Shown: in pieces, positions 55,896 through 64,000 of the stretch
Layout of the letters: every line of letters begins with the position of its first letter
How positions within the stretch are numbered: position 1 is the first letter of the stretch
NCBI RefSeq assembly: GCF_023330685.1
Contig: NZ_CP097128.1
Location: 124,001 to 188,000, forward strand
Direction: 5' to 3'
Source: Conexibacter sp. DBS9H8
GTDB lineage: Bacteria > Actinomycetota > Thermoleophilia > Solirubrobacterales > Solirubrobacteraceae
DNA: 64,000 bases
Translations under genes and position numbers: made by a program
The notes under the pieces: model-generated
What the model was told of the DNA's origin: nothing
Seen by the model: the letters and a program-made list of their open reading frames with translations, nothing else
Databases searched by the model: none

Positions 55896-56594
55896 ATGAG
55901 CGGACCCGCCCGCACCGCATCCGAGCTGGAGTCCGATCTCCGGGCGCTGATCGCCAGCGTGACCAACCCACACCTGCGCCGGCTCATCGGTTGCCTGATC
56001 GGTCCGGAGGGACAGTGCTGGCCGGCGTTCGCGGAGGCGCCGGCGGCCAAGCACTACCACCACGCCTACCGGCACGGGCTGCTCGAGCACTCCCTCGTCG
56101 TGGCGGAAGCCGTGAGCGCGATCGCCGCCATCTTCGGCGGGGTCGACCGGGACCTCGCCGTCTGCGGGTCGCTGCTGCACGACATCGGCAAGCTCGAGGC
56201 CTACACGGTGGGTGAAGACGGCATCGAGATGTCCCACCACGGCCGCCTGCAGGGGGAGATCGCCCTCGGGTACTTCCGGATCCGCTCGGCGATCGACGGG
56301 CTTGGCGGGTTCCCCGACGATCTCGCCGAGGCGCTGCTGCACATCATCCTCAGCCACCACGGCTCCCTCGAGCACGGCAGCCCGGTCGTGCCCGCAACCC
56401 GGGAGGCGACCCTCGTGCACATGGCCGACAACCTCGGATCCAAGTTCGGCAGCTTCGATCGGGTCCAGGCCGAGCTCGCCGAAGGCGCCCGCTGGTCGGG
56501 CTATGACCGGGGGATCGGCGCGGCGCCGTACTTCGGCCCGGCCGGCGCCGACGAGGCCCCGGCGCGACGGCGCCCGGTCGCCGTCGCCGCCTGA
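55896..56594 (+). CDS. HD-domain phosphohydrolase, YhaM-like
   Basis: This 232-residue protein has the HD metal site HAYRHGLLEHSLVVAEAV (about 50-67), LLHDIGKLEAY (HD pair, about 94-104), HHGRLQGE, and ILSHHGSLEHGSP (about 150-162). The order and the SHHG segment match the catalytic half of YhaM/CBF1-type 3'-5' exoribonucleases, but the usual N-terminal OB domain is missing. Predicted RNA or nucleotide hydrolase. Confidence 0.85.
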   Translation: MSGPARTASELESDLRALIASVTNPHLRRLIGCLIGPEGQCWPAFAEAPAAKHYHHAYRHGLLEHSLVVAEAVSAIAAIFGGVDRDLAVCGSLLHDIGKLEAYTVGEDGIEMSHHGRLQGEIALGYFRIRSAIDGLGGFPDDLAEALLHIILSHHGSLEHGSPVVPATREATLVHMADNLGSKFGSFDRVQAELAEGARWSGYDRGIGAAPYFGPAGADEAPARRRPVAVAA

Positions 56595-56753
56595 GCGCCC
56601 GCCGGTCGCCGCCCAAGCGATTCCCGCACCCCTCAGACCCGGTCATCTGCCCGGGCCTGCAGCCCTCGCCTCCGGGGCGGATTGGCGCAATTTGCGGGGC
56701 CCCCGACGGGCTGGCCTCTGCCCGAGGCGGCGACCGGCTTTAAAGTGGCCGGG

Positions 56754-58853
56754 ATGGCCAAGGACACCGAGAAGCTGATCCGCCAGCTTTCCCTCATCTC
56801 CTACCTGATGGCCGAGCGCCGGCCCGTCACCGCACCGGAGATCCGCCGGGACGTGGAGGGCTACAGCGTGATGAACGAGGACGCGTTTGCCCGACGCTTC
56901 TACGCTGACCGCTCCGAACTGGAGTCCCTCGGGATCGTGCTCACCGTCGAAAAGCCCGCCGACGGGCAGGTCGAGCAGGAGAACTACAGCCTCGCGCCGG
57001 AGAACTTCCACCTCCCACCGATCGCCTTCAGCGACGAGGAACTCGCCGCCCTCGGTACCGCCCTGCACCTGCTCGACGGGGAGTTCGCCTACGCCGAGCC
57101 GCTGCGCCTCGCCCTCCAACAGATCTCCTGGGGACGGCCCTCCCCGCTCACCAGCCCGGTGCAGACGACGGTCAAGCTCAACCTCACCGGAGCCGCCGGC
57201 GGCCATGAGATCTCCCAGCGCCTCGCGAAGATCGAGACCGCGATCTTCAGGCGCAAGACGATCCTGTTCGACTACTACACGATGGAACGGGGCGAAACCG
57301 GCTCCCGCCGGGTCGATCCCTACCAGCTCGTCTATCAGGGCGGCCAGTTCTACCTCGTCGGACGCTCCCATGAGCGCAAGGCGATCCGGGTTTTCCGCCT
57401 CTCCCGGATCCGCGGCAAGGTCGGCTATGCGACCAAGGCCGAACACGACTTCCAACGGCCCACAGACTTCGATCCACGCGCCTACGCCGACCGGATCCAG
57501 TGGCAGTTCGGCGACCCGGTCGGGACGGCGGAGATCTGGATCTCGGGCCGGATCGCCTGGCAGATCGAACGGCACTTCGGTCGCTACGGCAGCTTCCGCC
57601 CCGCCGGGGACGGCATCCACGGCCTCGGTGACGAACGCGACCGGATCTTCAGCACCGACTACGCGAACCCGCGTCAGCTCGTCGCCTGGGTGCTCGGCCT
57701 CCGCGGGCAGGCACGGATCGTCTCTCCACCCGAGCTCGCCGGCGAGAGCCAGGAACGGCTCGCCAGCATTCTCGCCCACCATGAGGGGGACCCCGCCACC
57801 CCGCTTGGCCGTACCCGCCCGGCCGCCGCGATCGACGCGGAGGCGGCCGCGGAGAGCCCGGGTCGCGACGAGGCCGAGACGGAGGCGGGCATCCGGCCTG
57901 AGCGGTTCGCCCGGCTCGTCACCCTCGCGAGCATCCTCATCGACCACGGCCGCTCAGGGCGGTCGCTCACCGCCCGGGAACTGCGGGACCGGCTCAAGGT
58001 GTCCGACGGCGAGCTGCGCGAGGACATCCAGGTCCTCAACATCGTCAACTTCGGCGCCGGCACCTACGTCCTCTACGCCGAGATTCTCGACGACGGCACG
58101 GTGGAGGTCGACCCCGAGCCCTACGGCGACTCGTTTGCCCGGCCGGCCCGGCTGCTGCCGGTGGAGGCCAAGGCGCTGATCGCGGCGATCGACCTGATCG
58201 GCGAGCACATCCCCGAGGGCTCGCTCACCTCGGTACGGGCCAAGGTCGTCGCCGCCCTCGGGGAGGACCCCGCCCAGGGCGGGCTCCACATCGCTCGGGC
58301 CGGGGCCGATGACACGGAGATCGCCGCCGTGATCGCCGAGGCGATCACCCGCCGGCACCGGCTCGCCTTCGAGTACTACAAGGAGAACGAAGACGAGTTC
58401 TCCTCCCGCACGCTTGAGCCCAATCAGCTCGTCAACGGCCGCGAGGGCTGGTACGTCGCCGGTTTTGACCCGAGCCGGGGGGATGTCCGTCACTTCCGCC
58501 TCGACCGGATCAAGTCCGCAACGGTCACCGAGACCGTCTTCGAGCCACGCCACGACACCGGCGAGGACGCCGAGGTCGACGGCTGGCTGCGCACCGGTGA
58601 GGTCGCCAGCGCCCGCCGTGCCCGCGTGTGGATCTCCCCCGACCGGGCCCGCTGGGCCCGGGAGGATCGCACCGTCACCGACGAGTACGAGGACGGGGCC
58701 GTCGTGGTGGAGATCGGCTTCGCCGGGCTGGACTGGCTGATCCGTGAGGTGCTCAAGGAGGCCGGGGACGCGGTGGTGCTCGCACCCGCGGACGCCCGCG
58801 AGGCCGTCCACCGCGCCGCCCTCACTCTCGTCAACGCCGCCAGCCCCGTCTGA
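56754..58853 (+). CDS. pafBC: Fused PafB-PafC WYL-domain regulator
   Basis: This 699-residue protein has two successive HTH-WYL-WCX modules. The first has KLIRQLSLISYLMAERRPVT and the WYL-type segment QLVYQGGQFYLVGRSHERK (about 200-218). The second begins near 385 (ARLVTLASILIDHGRSGRSL) with NQLVNGREGWYVAGFDPSRG (about 560-579). PafB and PafC together activate DNA-damage genes (including recA) in actinobacteria when single-stranded DNA binds the WYL domains. Here they are one polypeptide, as in some genera. ATG at 56754. Confidence 0.88.
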   Translation: MAKDTEKLIRQLSLISYLMAERRPVTAPEIRRDVEGYSVMNEDAFARRFYADRSELESLGIVLTVEKPADGQVEQENYSLAPENFHLPPIAFSDEELAALGTALHLLDGEFAYAEPLRLALQQISWGRPSPLTSPVQTTVKLNLTGAAGGHEISQRLAKIETAIFRRKTILFDYYTMERGETGSRRVDPYQLVYQGGQFYLVGRSHERKAIRVFRLSRIRGKVGYATKAEHDFQRPTDFDPRAYADRIQWQFGDPVGTAEIWISGRIAWQIERHFGRYGSFRPAGDGIHGLGDERDRIFSTDYANPRQLVAWVLGLRGQARIVSPPELAGESQERLASILAHHEGDPATPLGRTRPAAAIDAEAAAESPGRDEAETEAGIRPERFARLVTLASILIDHGRSGRSLTARELRDRLKVSDGELREDIQVLNIVNFGAGTYVLYAEILDDGTVEVDPEPYGDSFARPARLLPVEAKALIAAIDLIGEHIPEGSLTSVRAKVVAALGEDPAQGGLHIARAGADDTEIAAVIAEAITRRHRLAFEYYKENEDEFSSRTLEPNQLVNGREGWYVAGFDPSRGDVRHFRLDRIKSATVTETVFEPRHDTGEDAEVDGWLRTGEVASARRARVWISPDRARWAREDRTVTDEYEDGAVVVEIGFAGLDWLIREVLKEAGDAVVLAPADAREAVHRAALTLVNAASPV

Positions 58854-58884
58854 GTGGCGCCCCCGCACCACCCGACCCGACCGC

Positions 58885-59361
58885 TCAGCCGCCGGTGATC
58901 CGTTTCTCCCCGAAGAACGTCGCGACCGGGTTCGCGTTGAAGTTCCCCATCGGCCGATAGCCTGCACTGAGGTAGAGCCGCTGGGCAACGGTCTGGCGCT
59001 CGCCGGTGTCGAGTCTGGCGGTGTGGAAGCCCAGCGCGCGAGCCCGCTCCTCCAGGGCGCCCAGCAGCGCCCGTCCGACGCCACTCCCGCGCGCCGCCGG
59101 TGTGACGTACATCCGCTTGAACTCACACACCCCGGGAGCGAGCGTCTTGATCCCCCCGCAGCAGACCGCCTCGCCGTCGCGGTAGCCGACGAGGAACACC
59201 CCATGGGGCGGGTTGAGCTCGTCCGGACCGGCTGGAGGCATGTCCGGTGCGGTCATGTCGAGGCCGGGGTACATCGCCTCGACCTCGGCCCGCATCGCCG
59301 TCTCGAGGCGGGCGCCGTCGCCGCTGTCAACCCGGGCGTCGGCGAACGCGACCGTCGGCAC
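58885..59361 (-). CDS. GNAT-family N-acetyltransferase
   Basis: This 158-residue protein has the acetyl-CoA loop MYVTPAARGSGVGRALLGAL (R/Q-x-x-G-x-G/A, about 91-110), RLDTGERQTVAQRLYLSAGY and GNFNANPVATFFGEKRI. Substrate unknown. A GTG at 59361 is chosen because it lies just after the upstream gene's stop. Downstream in the same direction as the deacetylase-like gene. Confidence 0.87.
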   Translation of the reverse strand: MPTVAFADARVDSGDGARLETAMRAEVEAMYPGLDMTAPDMPPAGPDELNPPHGVFLVGYRDGEAVCCGGIKTLAPGVCEFKRMYVTPAARGSGVGRALLGALEERARALGFHTARLDTGERQTVAQRLYLSAGYRPMGNFNANPVATFFGEKRITGG

Positions 59362-59362
59362 C

Positions 59363-60208
59363 TCAGTGCGGAGTGGCGAGGTCGGCCTGGAGCTGGGCGA
59401 GGCCGGTCTCCTGCTCAAAGCGCGGCAGCAGGTAGGGCTCGTTCCTCGTCGCGTAGGCGAACCCCTCCGTGGTCGCGTCCTTGTATCCGGCGGCCTTGAC
59501 CGCAGCGATCACCGTCGCGTTGAAGTCCGAGGACGGGTAGGCAAAGCCGTTGACGGGGATGTGGAAGGTTCGCTGGAGGAACTGACGAGAGGCGACGAGC
59601 TGGTACTTCAGCTCCGCGGGGGTGGCGGTCGCCAGGTCCGGATGGGTGACCGAGTGGGAATCGACCTCCCAGCCGAGCTTGAGCACGTGGGCGATCTGGT
59701 AGTTGTAGAGGTGGTTATCGGTGATCTCGTTCAGCACCGCCGGCCAGCCGTACTTGGAGAGGATCTTCGGGGCGAAGGTCACCTGCGGCGGGTAGCCGTT
59801 GTCGAAGGTGATGACGATCGGCTTGGCCGGCAGGGTCCCGTGGTGGTACCAGGCGTTGAGGACCTCATCGAGGGTGACCGCCTGATATCCGGCCGAATGC
59901 AGCCAGGCCATCTCCTGGGCGAAGATCGGGTAGGGCATGTACAGGCCCGGGTACGGCTCGGTCGGCGGGGCGATCCCGAGTTCGTGGTAGAGGATGATCG
60001 GCACCGGGCCGGTGTAGGGTCGCCAGCCCGGCTGGGGGGTGGCGTTGCGCACCTCCGTGGAGACCGGGGCGTGGTGGACCCGGTGGGCGGCGGTCCGGCT
60101 CCGGACCGTCGTGGAAGCGGTGGTCGGGTGGGGGCTGCTCGATCCGCAGCCGGCGAGGCCGGCCCCGAGCAGGAGGGCGAGCAGAAACGAACGTGCGCGC
60201 ACGGACAT
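59363..60208 (-). CDS. Polysaccharide-deacetylase-like lipoprotein
   Basis: This 281-residue protein has a lipobox GAGLAGC (Cys21), a Ser/Thr/His linker, and a NodB-type fold: PVPIILYHELG (69-79), TFDNGYPP (134-141) and DSHSVTHPDL (H185 and H189). In active metal-dependent deacetylases the motif is TFDDG, with the second Asp as a metal ligand; here it is Asn137. The His pair is intact. It may bind peptidoglycan or another glycan without deacetylating it, or use an altered metal site. Confidence 0.85.
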   Translation of the reverse strand: MSVRARSFLLALLLGAGLAGCGSSSPHPTTASTTVRSRTAAHRVHHAPVSTEVRNATPQPGWRPYTGPVPIILYHELGIAPPTEPYPGLYMPYPIFAQEMAWLHSAGYQAVTLDEVLNAWYHHGTLPAKPIVITFDNGYPPQVTFAPKILSKYGWPAVLNEITDNHLYNYQIAHVLKLGWEVDSHSVTHPDLATATPAELKYQLVASRQFLQRTFHIPVNGFAYPSSDFNATVIAAVKAAGYKDATTEGFAYATRNEPYLLPRFEQETGLAQLQADLATPH

Positions 60209-60341
60209 AAGGTAGCGCGAAGCGCTGGCGGAGGGCCGGCCCGGGGGCAATCGGGCCGGCCCACCAGAGAACGGGAGGATCCCCCGGCGCGACGGTCCGG
60301 GGGCGAGCCGGTGCTCGCCCCCGGAGCCTGCACGCAGGAGA

Positions 60342-62555
60342 TCAGACGGCGGCGAGCTCGGTTTCGTCCGAGTAGATCTCGCCGCGCTCGGCCATCTCGA
60401 CGAGGGAGGCCGGCGGCTCGAAGCGGCTGCCGTAGGCGGCGGCGAGCTCGCGGGCCCGGGCGACGAACGCCTTCGGGCCGACGGCCCCGTCAGCTCCCTC
60501 GTAGCCGTTGATGTACTGCAGCACCCCGCCGGTCCAGGCGGGGAACCCGATCCCGAAGATCGAGCCGATGTTCGCGTCGGCGACCGACTCGATCACGCCC
60601 TCATCCCGGCACTTGACCGACTCGATCGACTCGACGAAGAGCATCCGCTCCTCGAGGTCCTTGAGGTTGATCGAGCGTGGGTCCGCGACGGGCGGGAACG
60701 CCTCTGTGAGACCGTCCCAGAGGCCGAGCCGCTTTCCGGACTCGGGGTCGTAGCTGTAGAAGCCCTTCTTCTCCAGCCGTCCGGGCCGCTCGTACGTGTC
60801 GAGCATGTCGTCGATCACCTCGATCGCGCCCTTGATCTCGTCAAAGCCCGAGCCGGTCTCCCCGGCCTCCTGGGCGGCGATCCGGATCTTGCGCATCAAC
60901 TTGAGGTTGAGCTCGTCCGAGAGCTGCAGCACCGGGGCCGGGTAGCCGGCCTGGCTGGTCGCCTGCTCGATCGACGGGGCCGGGACGCCCTCCTTGAGCA
61001 TCGAGATCCCCTCATTGACGAACGTGCCGATCACCCGGCTGGTGAAGAAGCCGCGGCTGTCGTTGACGACGATCGGGGTCTTCTTGATCTGCTTGACGTA
61101 GTCGAGGGCCTTGAAGGTCGCCTCATCCGAGGTCTTCTCGCCCCGGATCAGCTCGACGAGCGGCATCTTGTCCACCGGGGAGAAGAAGTGGATCCCGATG
61201 AAGTCCTCGGGCCGCGTGACGTAGGTGGCGAGGCCGGTGATCGGCAGGGTGGAGGTGTTGGAGCCCAGCAGCGCGTCGGGGGCGACAATCGGCTCGATCT
61301 CCTTCCACGCGGCCTCCTTGATGTCGGGGGCCTCGAACACCGCCTCCACCACGAGGTCGGCGGCGGCGGCGTCCGCGGCGCTGTCGGTCGGGTGGATCCG
61401 GTCAAGCAGGGCCTGGGCCTTCTCCTCACTCATCCGACCCTTCTCGACCGCCTTCTTCACGAGGTTCTCCGAGTAGCCCTTGCCCCGCTGGGCCGCCTCG
61501 AGGCTGACGTCCTTGAGCACGACCTCGATCCCCGCCTGCGCGGACACGTAGGCGATCGCCGCGCCCATCATCCCGGCGCCGAGGACGGCGACCTTCTTGG
61601 CCTGGAAGGTCTCCACGTCGGCGGCCCGGCCGCGGGCGCCGTTGACCCGCTGGAGGTCGAAGAAGAACGCCTGGATCATGTTCTTGGCGACCTGGCTGGT
61701 GGCGAGGTCGACGAAGTAGCGCCCCTCGATCTCAAGGGCGGAGTCGAAGTCGACCTGGGCCCCCTCGACCGCGGCGGACATGATGTTGACCGGCGCGGGC
61801 ATGTTCGCGCCCTTGAGCTGCTTGCGCAGGTTCGCCGGGAAGGCGGGCAGGTTCGCCGCCAGCGCCGGGGTCGAGGGCGTCCCCCCGGGGATCTTGTACT
61901 TCTTGTCGGCATCCCACGGCTGCTGGGCCTCGGGGTTGGCCTCGATCCAGCGGGTCGCGGCGGGGATCAGCTCGTCGGCGGAGGCGACGACCTCGTCGAC
62001 GATCCCGATCTCCTTCGCCTTGGCCGGCTTGAGTCGCTGGCCCTGGAGCAGCAGCCCCATCAGGGCGGGCACGATCCCGAGCATCCGCACCGAGCGGACG
62101 ACCCCGCCGGCGCCGGGGAGCAGCCCGAGCTGGACCTCGGGGAAGCCCGTGACCGCCTTGGGATCATCAACGATGATCCGGTGGTGGGTGGCGAGGGCGA
62201 TCTCGAGCCCGCCGCCGAGCGCGGCGCCGTTGATCGCGGCGACGACCGGCTTGCCGAGGGTCTCGAGGCGGCGCAGGTAGGTCTTGCCCCGCTCGAGCCA
62301 GGCCCGGAACTCCTCCGCGTCGGACCTCTTGACCTTGCGCAGGTCATTGAGGTCACCGCCGGCGAAGTAGGTCTTCTTCGCCGATGTGAGGATGACGCCC
62401 TTGATCGACTCCTTCTCGGCCTCGAGACGCTCGACGGTCGCCTTCATCGACTCGAGGTAGAGCCCGTTCATCGTGTTCGCACTCTGGTTCGGGTCGTCCA
62501 TCGTCAGGACGATGATTCCGTCCCGGTTCTCCCACGTGATCATGTTCTCTGACAT
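60342..62555 (-). CDS. Multifunctional enoyl-CoA hydratase/3-hydroxyacyl-CoA dehydrogenase
   Basis: This 737-residue FadB/FadJ-type protein has an N-terminal crotonase domain (oxyanion-hole INGAALGGGLEIALATHH, about 109-126; FPEVQLGLLPGAGG with catalytic Glu, about 138-151), an NAD-binding domain (AVLGAGMMGAAIAYVSAQAG, about 322-341), the catalytic His in GIHFFSPVDKMPLVELI, and a C-terminal dehydrogenase domain. It catalyses hydration and oxidation in fatty-acid beta-oxidation. Its ATG directly follows the thiolase stop codon (TAG-ATG), forming the classic alpha/beta subunit pair. Confidence 0.95.
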   Translation of the reverse strand: MSENMITWENRDGIIVLTMDDPNQSANTMNGLYLESMKATVERLEAEKESIKGVILTSAKKTYFAGGDLNDLRKVKRSDAEEFRAWLERGKTYLRRLETLGKPVVAAINGAALGGGLEIALATHHRIIVDDPKAVTGFPEVQLGLLPGAGGVVRSVRMLGIVPALMGLLLQGQRLKPAKAKEIGIVDEVVASADELIPAATRWIEANPEAQQPWDADKKYKIPGGTPSTPALAANLPAFPANLRKQLKGANMPAPVNIMSAAVEGAQVDFDSALEIEGRYFVDLATSQVAKNMIQAFFFDLQRVNGARGRAADVETFQAKKVAVLGAGMMGAAIAYVSAQAGIEVVLKDVSLEAAQRGKGYSENLVKKAVEKGRMSEEKAQALLDRIHPTDSAADAAAADLVVEAVFEAPDIKEAAWKEIEPIVAPDALLGSNTSTLPITGLATYVTRPEDFIGIHFFSPVDKMPLVELIRGEKTSDEATFKALDYVKQIKKTPIVVNDSRGFFTSRVIGTFVNEGISMLKEGVPAPSIEQATSQAGYPAPVLQLSDELNLKLMRKIRIAAQEAGETGSGFDEIKGAIEVIDDMLDTYERPGRLEKKGFYSYDPESGKRLGLWDGLTEAFPPVADPRSINLKDLEERMLFVESIESVKCRDEGVIESVADANIGSIFGIGFPAWTGGVLQYINGYEGADGAVGPKAFVARARELAAAYGSRFEPPASLVEMAERGEIYSDETELAAV

Positions 62556-63788
62556 CTAGATGGCCTCCACCACGGTTGCGATACCCATTCCACCCGCGAC
62601 GCACAGGGTCGCCAGGCCGTACTTCTGTCCCGTCCGGTGCAGCTCATCGATGAGCGTGCCGAGGATCATCGCCCCGGTCGCGCCGAGCGGGTGACCGAGC
62701 GCGATCGCCCCGCCGTTGACGTTGACCTTCTCCATCAGCGCCGCCTCATTCTCCTTGCCGGCCATGTCCCGGACAAAGCGCATCACGACGGAGGCGAACG
62801 CCTCATTCATCTCGATCAGGTCGATGTCGTCGATGGTCAGGCCGGCCTTGGCGAGCGCCTTCTTCGACGCCGGCGCCGGGCCGGTGAGCATGATCGTCGG
62901 GTCCTCGCCGGCGAGCGCGGTCGCGAGGATCCGCGCCCGCGGCGTCAGCCCGAGCTCCTCACCGATCTTCGCGTTGCCGATGGTGACGAGGGCGGCGCCG
63001 TCGACGATGCCGGAGGAGTTCCCGCCGGTGTGGACGTGGTTGATCTTCTCCACCCAGTGGTACTTCTGCAGGGCGACTGCGTCAAAGCCACCCATCTCCC
63101 CGATTCCGGCGAAGGCGGCGTTGAGCTTGCCGAGCCCCTCGACGGTGCTGCCGGGACGGACGTGCTCGTCGCGGTCGAGCAGGACGTGGTCGTTGACGTC
63201 CCTGACCGGGACGATCGAGTTGTTGAAGCGGCCTTCGGCCTGGGCGCGGGCGGCGCGCTCCTGGGAGCGGACGGCGTAGGCGTCGACGTCCTCCCGGTCC
63301 CAGCCCTCGATCGTCGCGATCAGGTCGGCTCCGATCCCCTGGGGGACGAAGTAGCTGTCATAGGCGGTCGCGGGGTCCATCGCCATCGCGCCGCCGTCAG
63401 AGCCCATCGGCACCCGGCTCATCGACTCGACACCGCCGGCGAGGACGAGCCCCTCCCAACCGGAGGCGACCTTCTGGGCGGCGAGGTTGACCGCCTCGAG
63501 GCCAGAGGCGCAGAAGCGGTTGACCTGTACGCCGGTGACGGTGTTCGGCAGACCGGCGGCGACCGCGGCGGTCTTGGCGATGTCCGCGCCCTGGTCTCCG
63601 ATCGGGGTCACGCAGCCGAGGACGATGTCATCGACCCGGCTCGGGTCGAAGTCGGGGTTGCGCGACAGCTCCTCGTGGATGAGCCCGACGACGAGGTCGA
63701 CCGGCTTGGTGGTGTGCAGCGACCCGCCCTTGTTCTTGCCCCGCGGGGTGCGGAGCGCGTCAAAGACGAGCACTTCGGTGGCGGACAT
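62556..63788 (-). CDS. Acetyl-CoA acyltransferase (thiolase)
   Basis: This 410-residue thiolase has the nucleophilic Cys in [19 protein letters not shown] (about 87-105), [14 protein letters not shown] with His (about 365-378), and [15 protein letters not shown] with the second Cys (about 396-410). It cleaves 3-ketoacyl-CoA. The length, [11 protein letters not shown] and [12 protein letters not shown] match degradative FadA-type enzymes. It is followed without gap by the multifunctional protein. Upstream lie TetR-type operators, so repression by the divergent TetR is likely. Confidence 0.95.
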   Translation of the reverse strand: MSATEVLVFDALRTPRGKNKGGSLHTTKPVDLVVGLIHEELSRNPDFDPSRVDDIVLGCVTPIGDQGADIAKTAAVAAGLPNTVTGVQVNRFCASGLEAVNLAAQKVASGWEGLVLAGGVESMSRVPMGSDGGAMAMDPATAYDSYFVPQGIGADLIATIEGWDREDVDAYAVRSQERAARAQAEGRFNNSIVPVRDVNDHVLLDRDEHVRPGSTVEGLGKLNAAFAGIGEMGGFDAVALQKYHWVEKINHVHTGGNSSGIVDGAALVTIGNAKIGEELGLTPRARILATALAGEDPTIMLTGPAPASKKALAKAGLTIDDIDLIEMNEAFASVVMRFVRDMAGKENEAALMEKVNVNGGAIALGHPLGATGAMILGTLIDELHRTGQKYGLATLCVAGGMGIATVVEAI

Positions 63789-63875
63789 GGTGTTTGCGGC
63801 TCCTTGGCGGGTGACCGCCGCCGCGCCTGTGCGCCGGCTGCGGTCGGGCCCCGAATCGTGTTTCTCGAGCGGGCT

Positions 63876-63936
63876 TGGTGTCGGTTGTGGACCGGACCCG
63901 GGCCATAACCGACACCTATGTCGGATAATACCGACA
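63876..63936. promoter_or_regulatory. Overlapping palindromic operators between thiolase and TetR genes
   Basis: TGTCGG, six bases and CCGACA (63919-63936) form a perfect palindrome ending one base before the TetR ATG. A third half-site CCGACA at 63909-63914 makes an overlapping second palindrome. A wider pair, GGTGTCGGTTGTGG (about 63876-63889) and CCATAACCGACACC (63903-63916), pairs at 13 of 14 positions. Position and symmetry suggest binding sites for the adjacent TetR. Confidence 0.7.
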
Positions 63937-63937
63937 G

Positions 63938-64000
63938 ATGGCCACCGACGCTCCCAAGTCACGCCTCCCCGGCGCCCGCCGGCGCGCGCTGATCATAGAG
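63938..64000 (+). CDS. Start of a TetR-family regulator (truncated by window edge)
   Basis: Twenty-one codons read [20 protein letters not shown] and end in Glu, matching the basic N-terminus preceding helix 1 of TetR regulators ([10 protein letters not shown]-type). It is divergent from the thiolase/FadB-like operon and starts one base after a palindrome. Probably a FadR-like or ligand-responsive repressor of the beta-oxidation pair. Only the N-terminus is visible. Confidence 0.6.
   Translation, partial: MATDAPKSRLPGARRRALIIE

Noticed and set aside
61188-63908. Long plus-strand frames opposite the beta-oxidation genes
   Set aside because: Low-complexity mirrors of the multifunctional enzyme and thiolase.

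Overview
The window is high-GC DNA with frequent GTG starts, actinobacterial gene families (CGNR zinc finger, DUF3556, fused PafB/PafC, CIRCE-controlled groESL, the ATP-grasp/alpha-E/transglutaminase trio) and many Gly/Ala/Arg-rich secreted proteins. This suggests a chromosome segment from a high-GC actinobacterium. Thermoleophilia/Solirubrobacterales is my best guess, inferred from protein style and not tested.

Positions 1-2600 hold an ankyrin-repeat protein and two decayed gene remnants. Positions about 2601-11508 look like a genomic island inserted at the 3' end of tRNA-Asp(GTC). The intact tRNA lies at 11471-11544, and a 42-bp copy of its 3' part (41/42 identical) lies at 2601-2642. The island carries a tyrosine integrase with a damaged N-terminus, a RelE/HigB-XRE toxin-antitoxin pair directly behind it, a heavily frameshifted CoA-transferase, a CGNR regulator divergent from a cupin, a second toxin/RHH-antitoxin-like pair, an IS110-family transposase with a 350-base non-coding leader (candidate bridge RNA), and a HIT protein.

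Positions 11.6-20 kb hold tatA-dprA-comF (minus strand), a block of secreted or surface proteins (Ig-like, collagen-like, single-pass Pro/Ser-rich), a small helix-turn-helix protein, a 29-bp tandem repeat array and gpsA. Positions 20-27.5 kb hold a HAD phosphatase, an MrfA/YprA-type helicase, and a sixA-ATPase-permease operon joined by ATGA overlaps. A 32-bp segment carrying the last of these start sites is repeated three times. tRNA-Phe follows.

Positions 27.5-39.6 kb form a lipid/xenobiotic oxidation region. It holds a TetR regulator, a GST, an AraC regulator divergent from a Baeyer-Villiger-type monooxygenase, a GMC oxidoreductase, an alpha/beta hydrolase, a truncated Rossmann gene, an acyl-CoA synthetase, a PucR-type regulator, and a DUF3556 membrane protein preceded by five 17-bp direct repeats. 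Positions 39.7-44.9 kb hold groEL/groES under two CIRCE operators, a secreted protein, DUF192, ASCH, NUDIX and a Crp-type regulator. A frameshifted ECF sigma factor gene lies just upstream of the Crp gene.

Positions 45.4-64 kb hold secreted proteins, an NAD-binding protein, a glyoxalase-like protein, family-5 uracil-DNA glycosylase, rmlB/rmlD, the ATP-grasp/alpha-E/transglutaminase operon, an NlpC/P60-like lipoprotein, an HD hydrolase, fused PafBC, a GNAT, a polysaccharide-deacetylase-like lipoprotein with an altered metal motif, and a thiolase/multifunctional beta-oxidation pair. A TetR gene whose start abuts palindromic operator-like repeats runs off the right edge. Several broken genes break at homopolymer runs, so some lesions could be sequencing errors.
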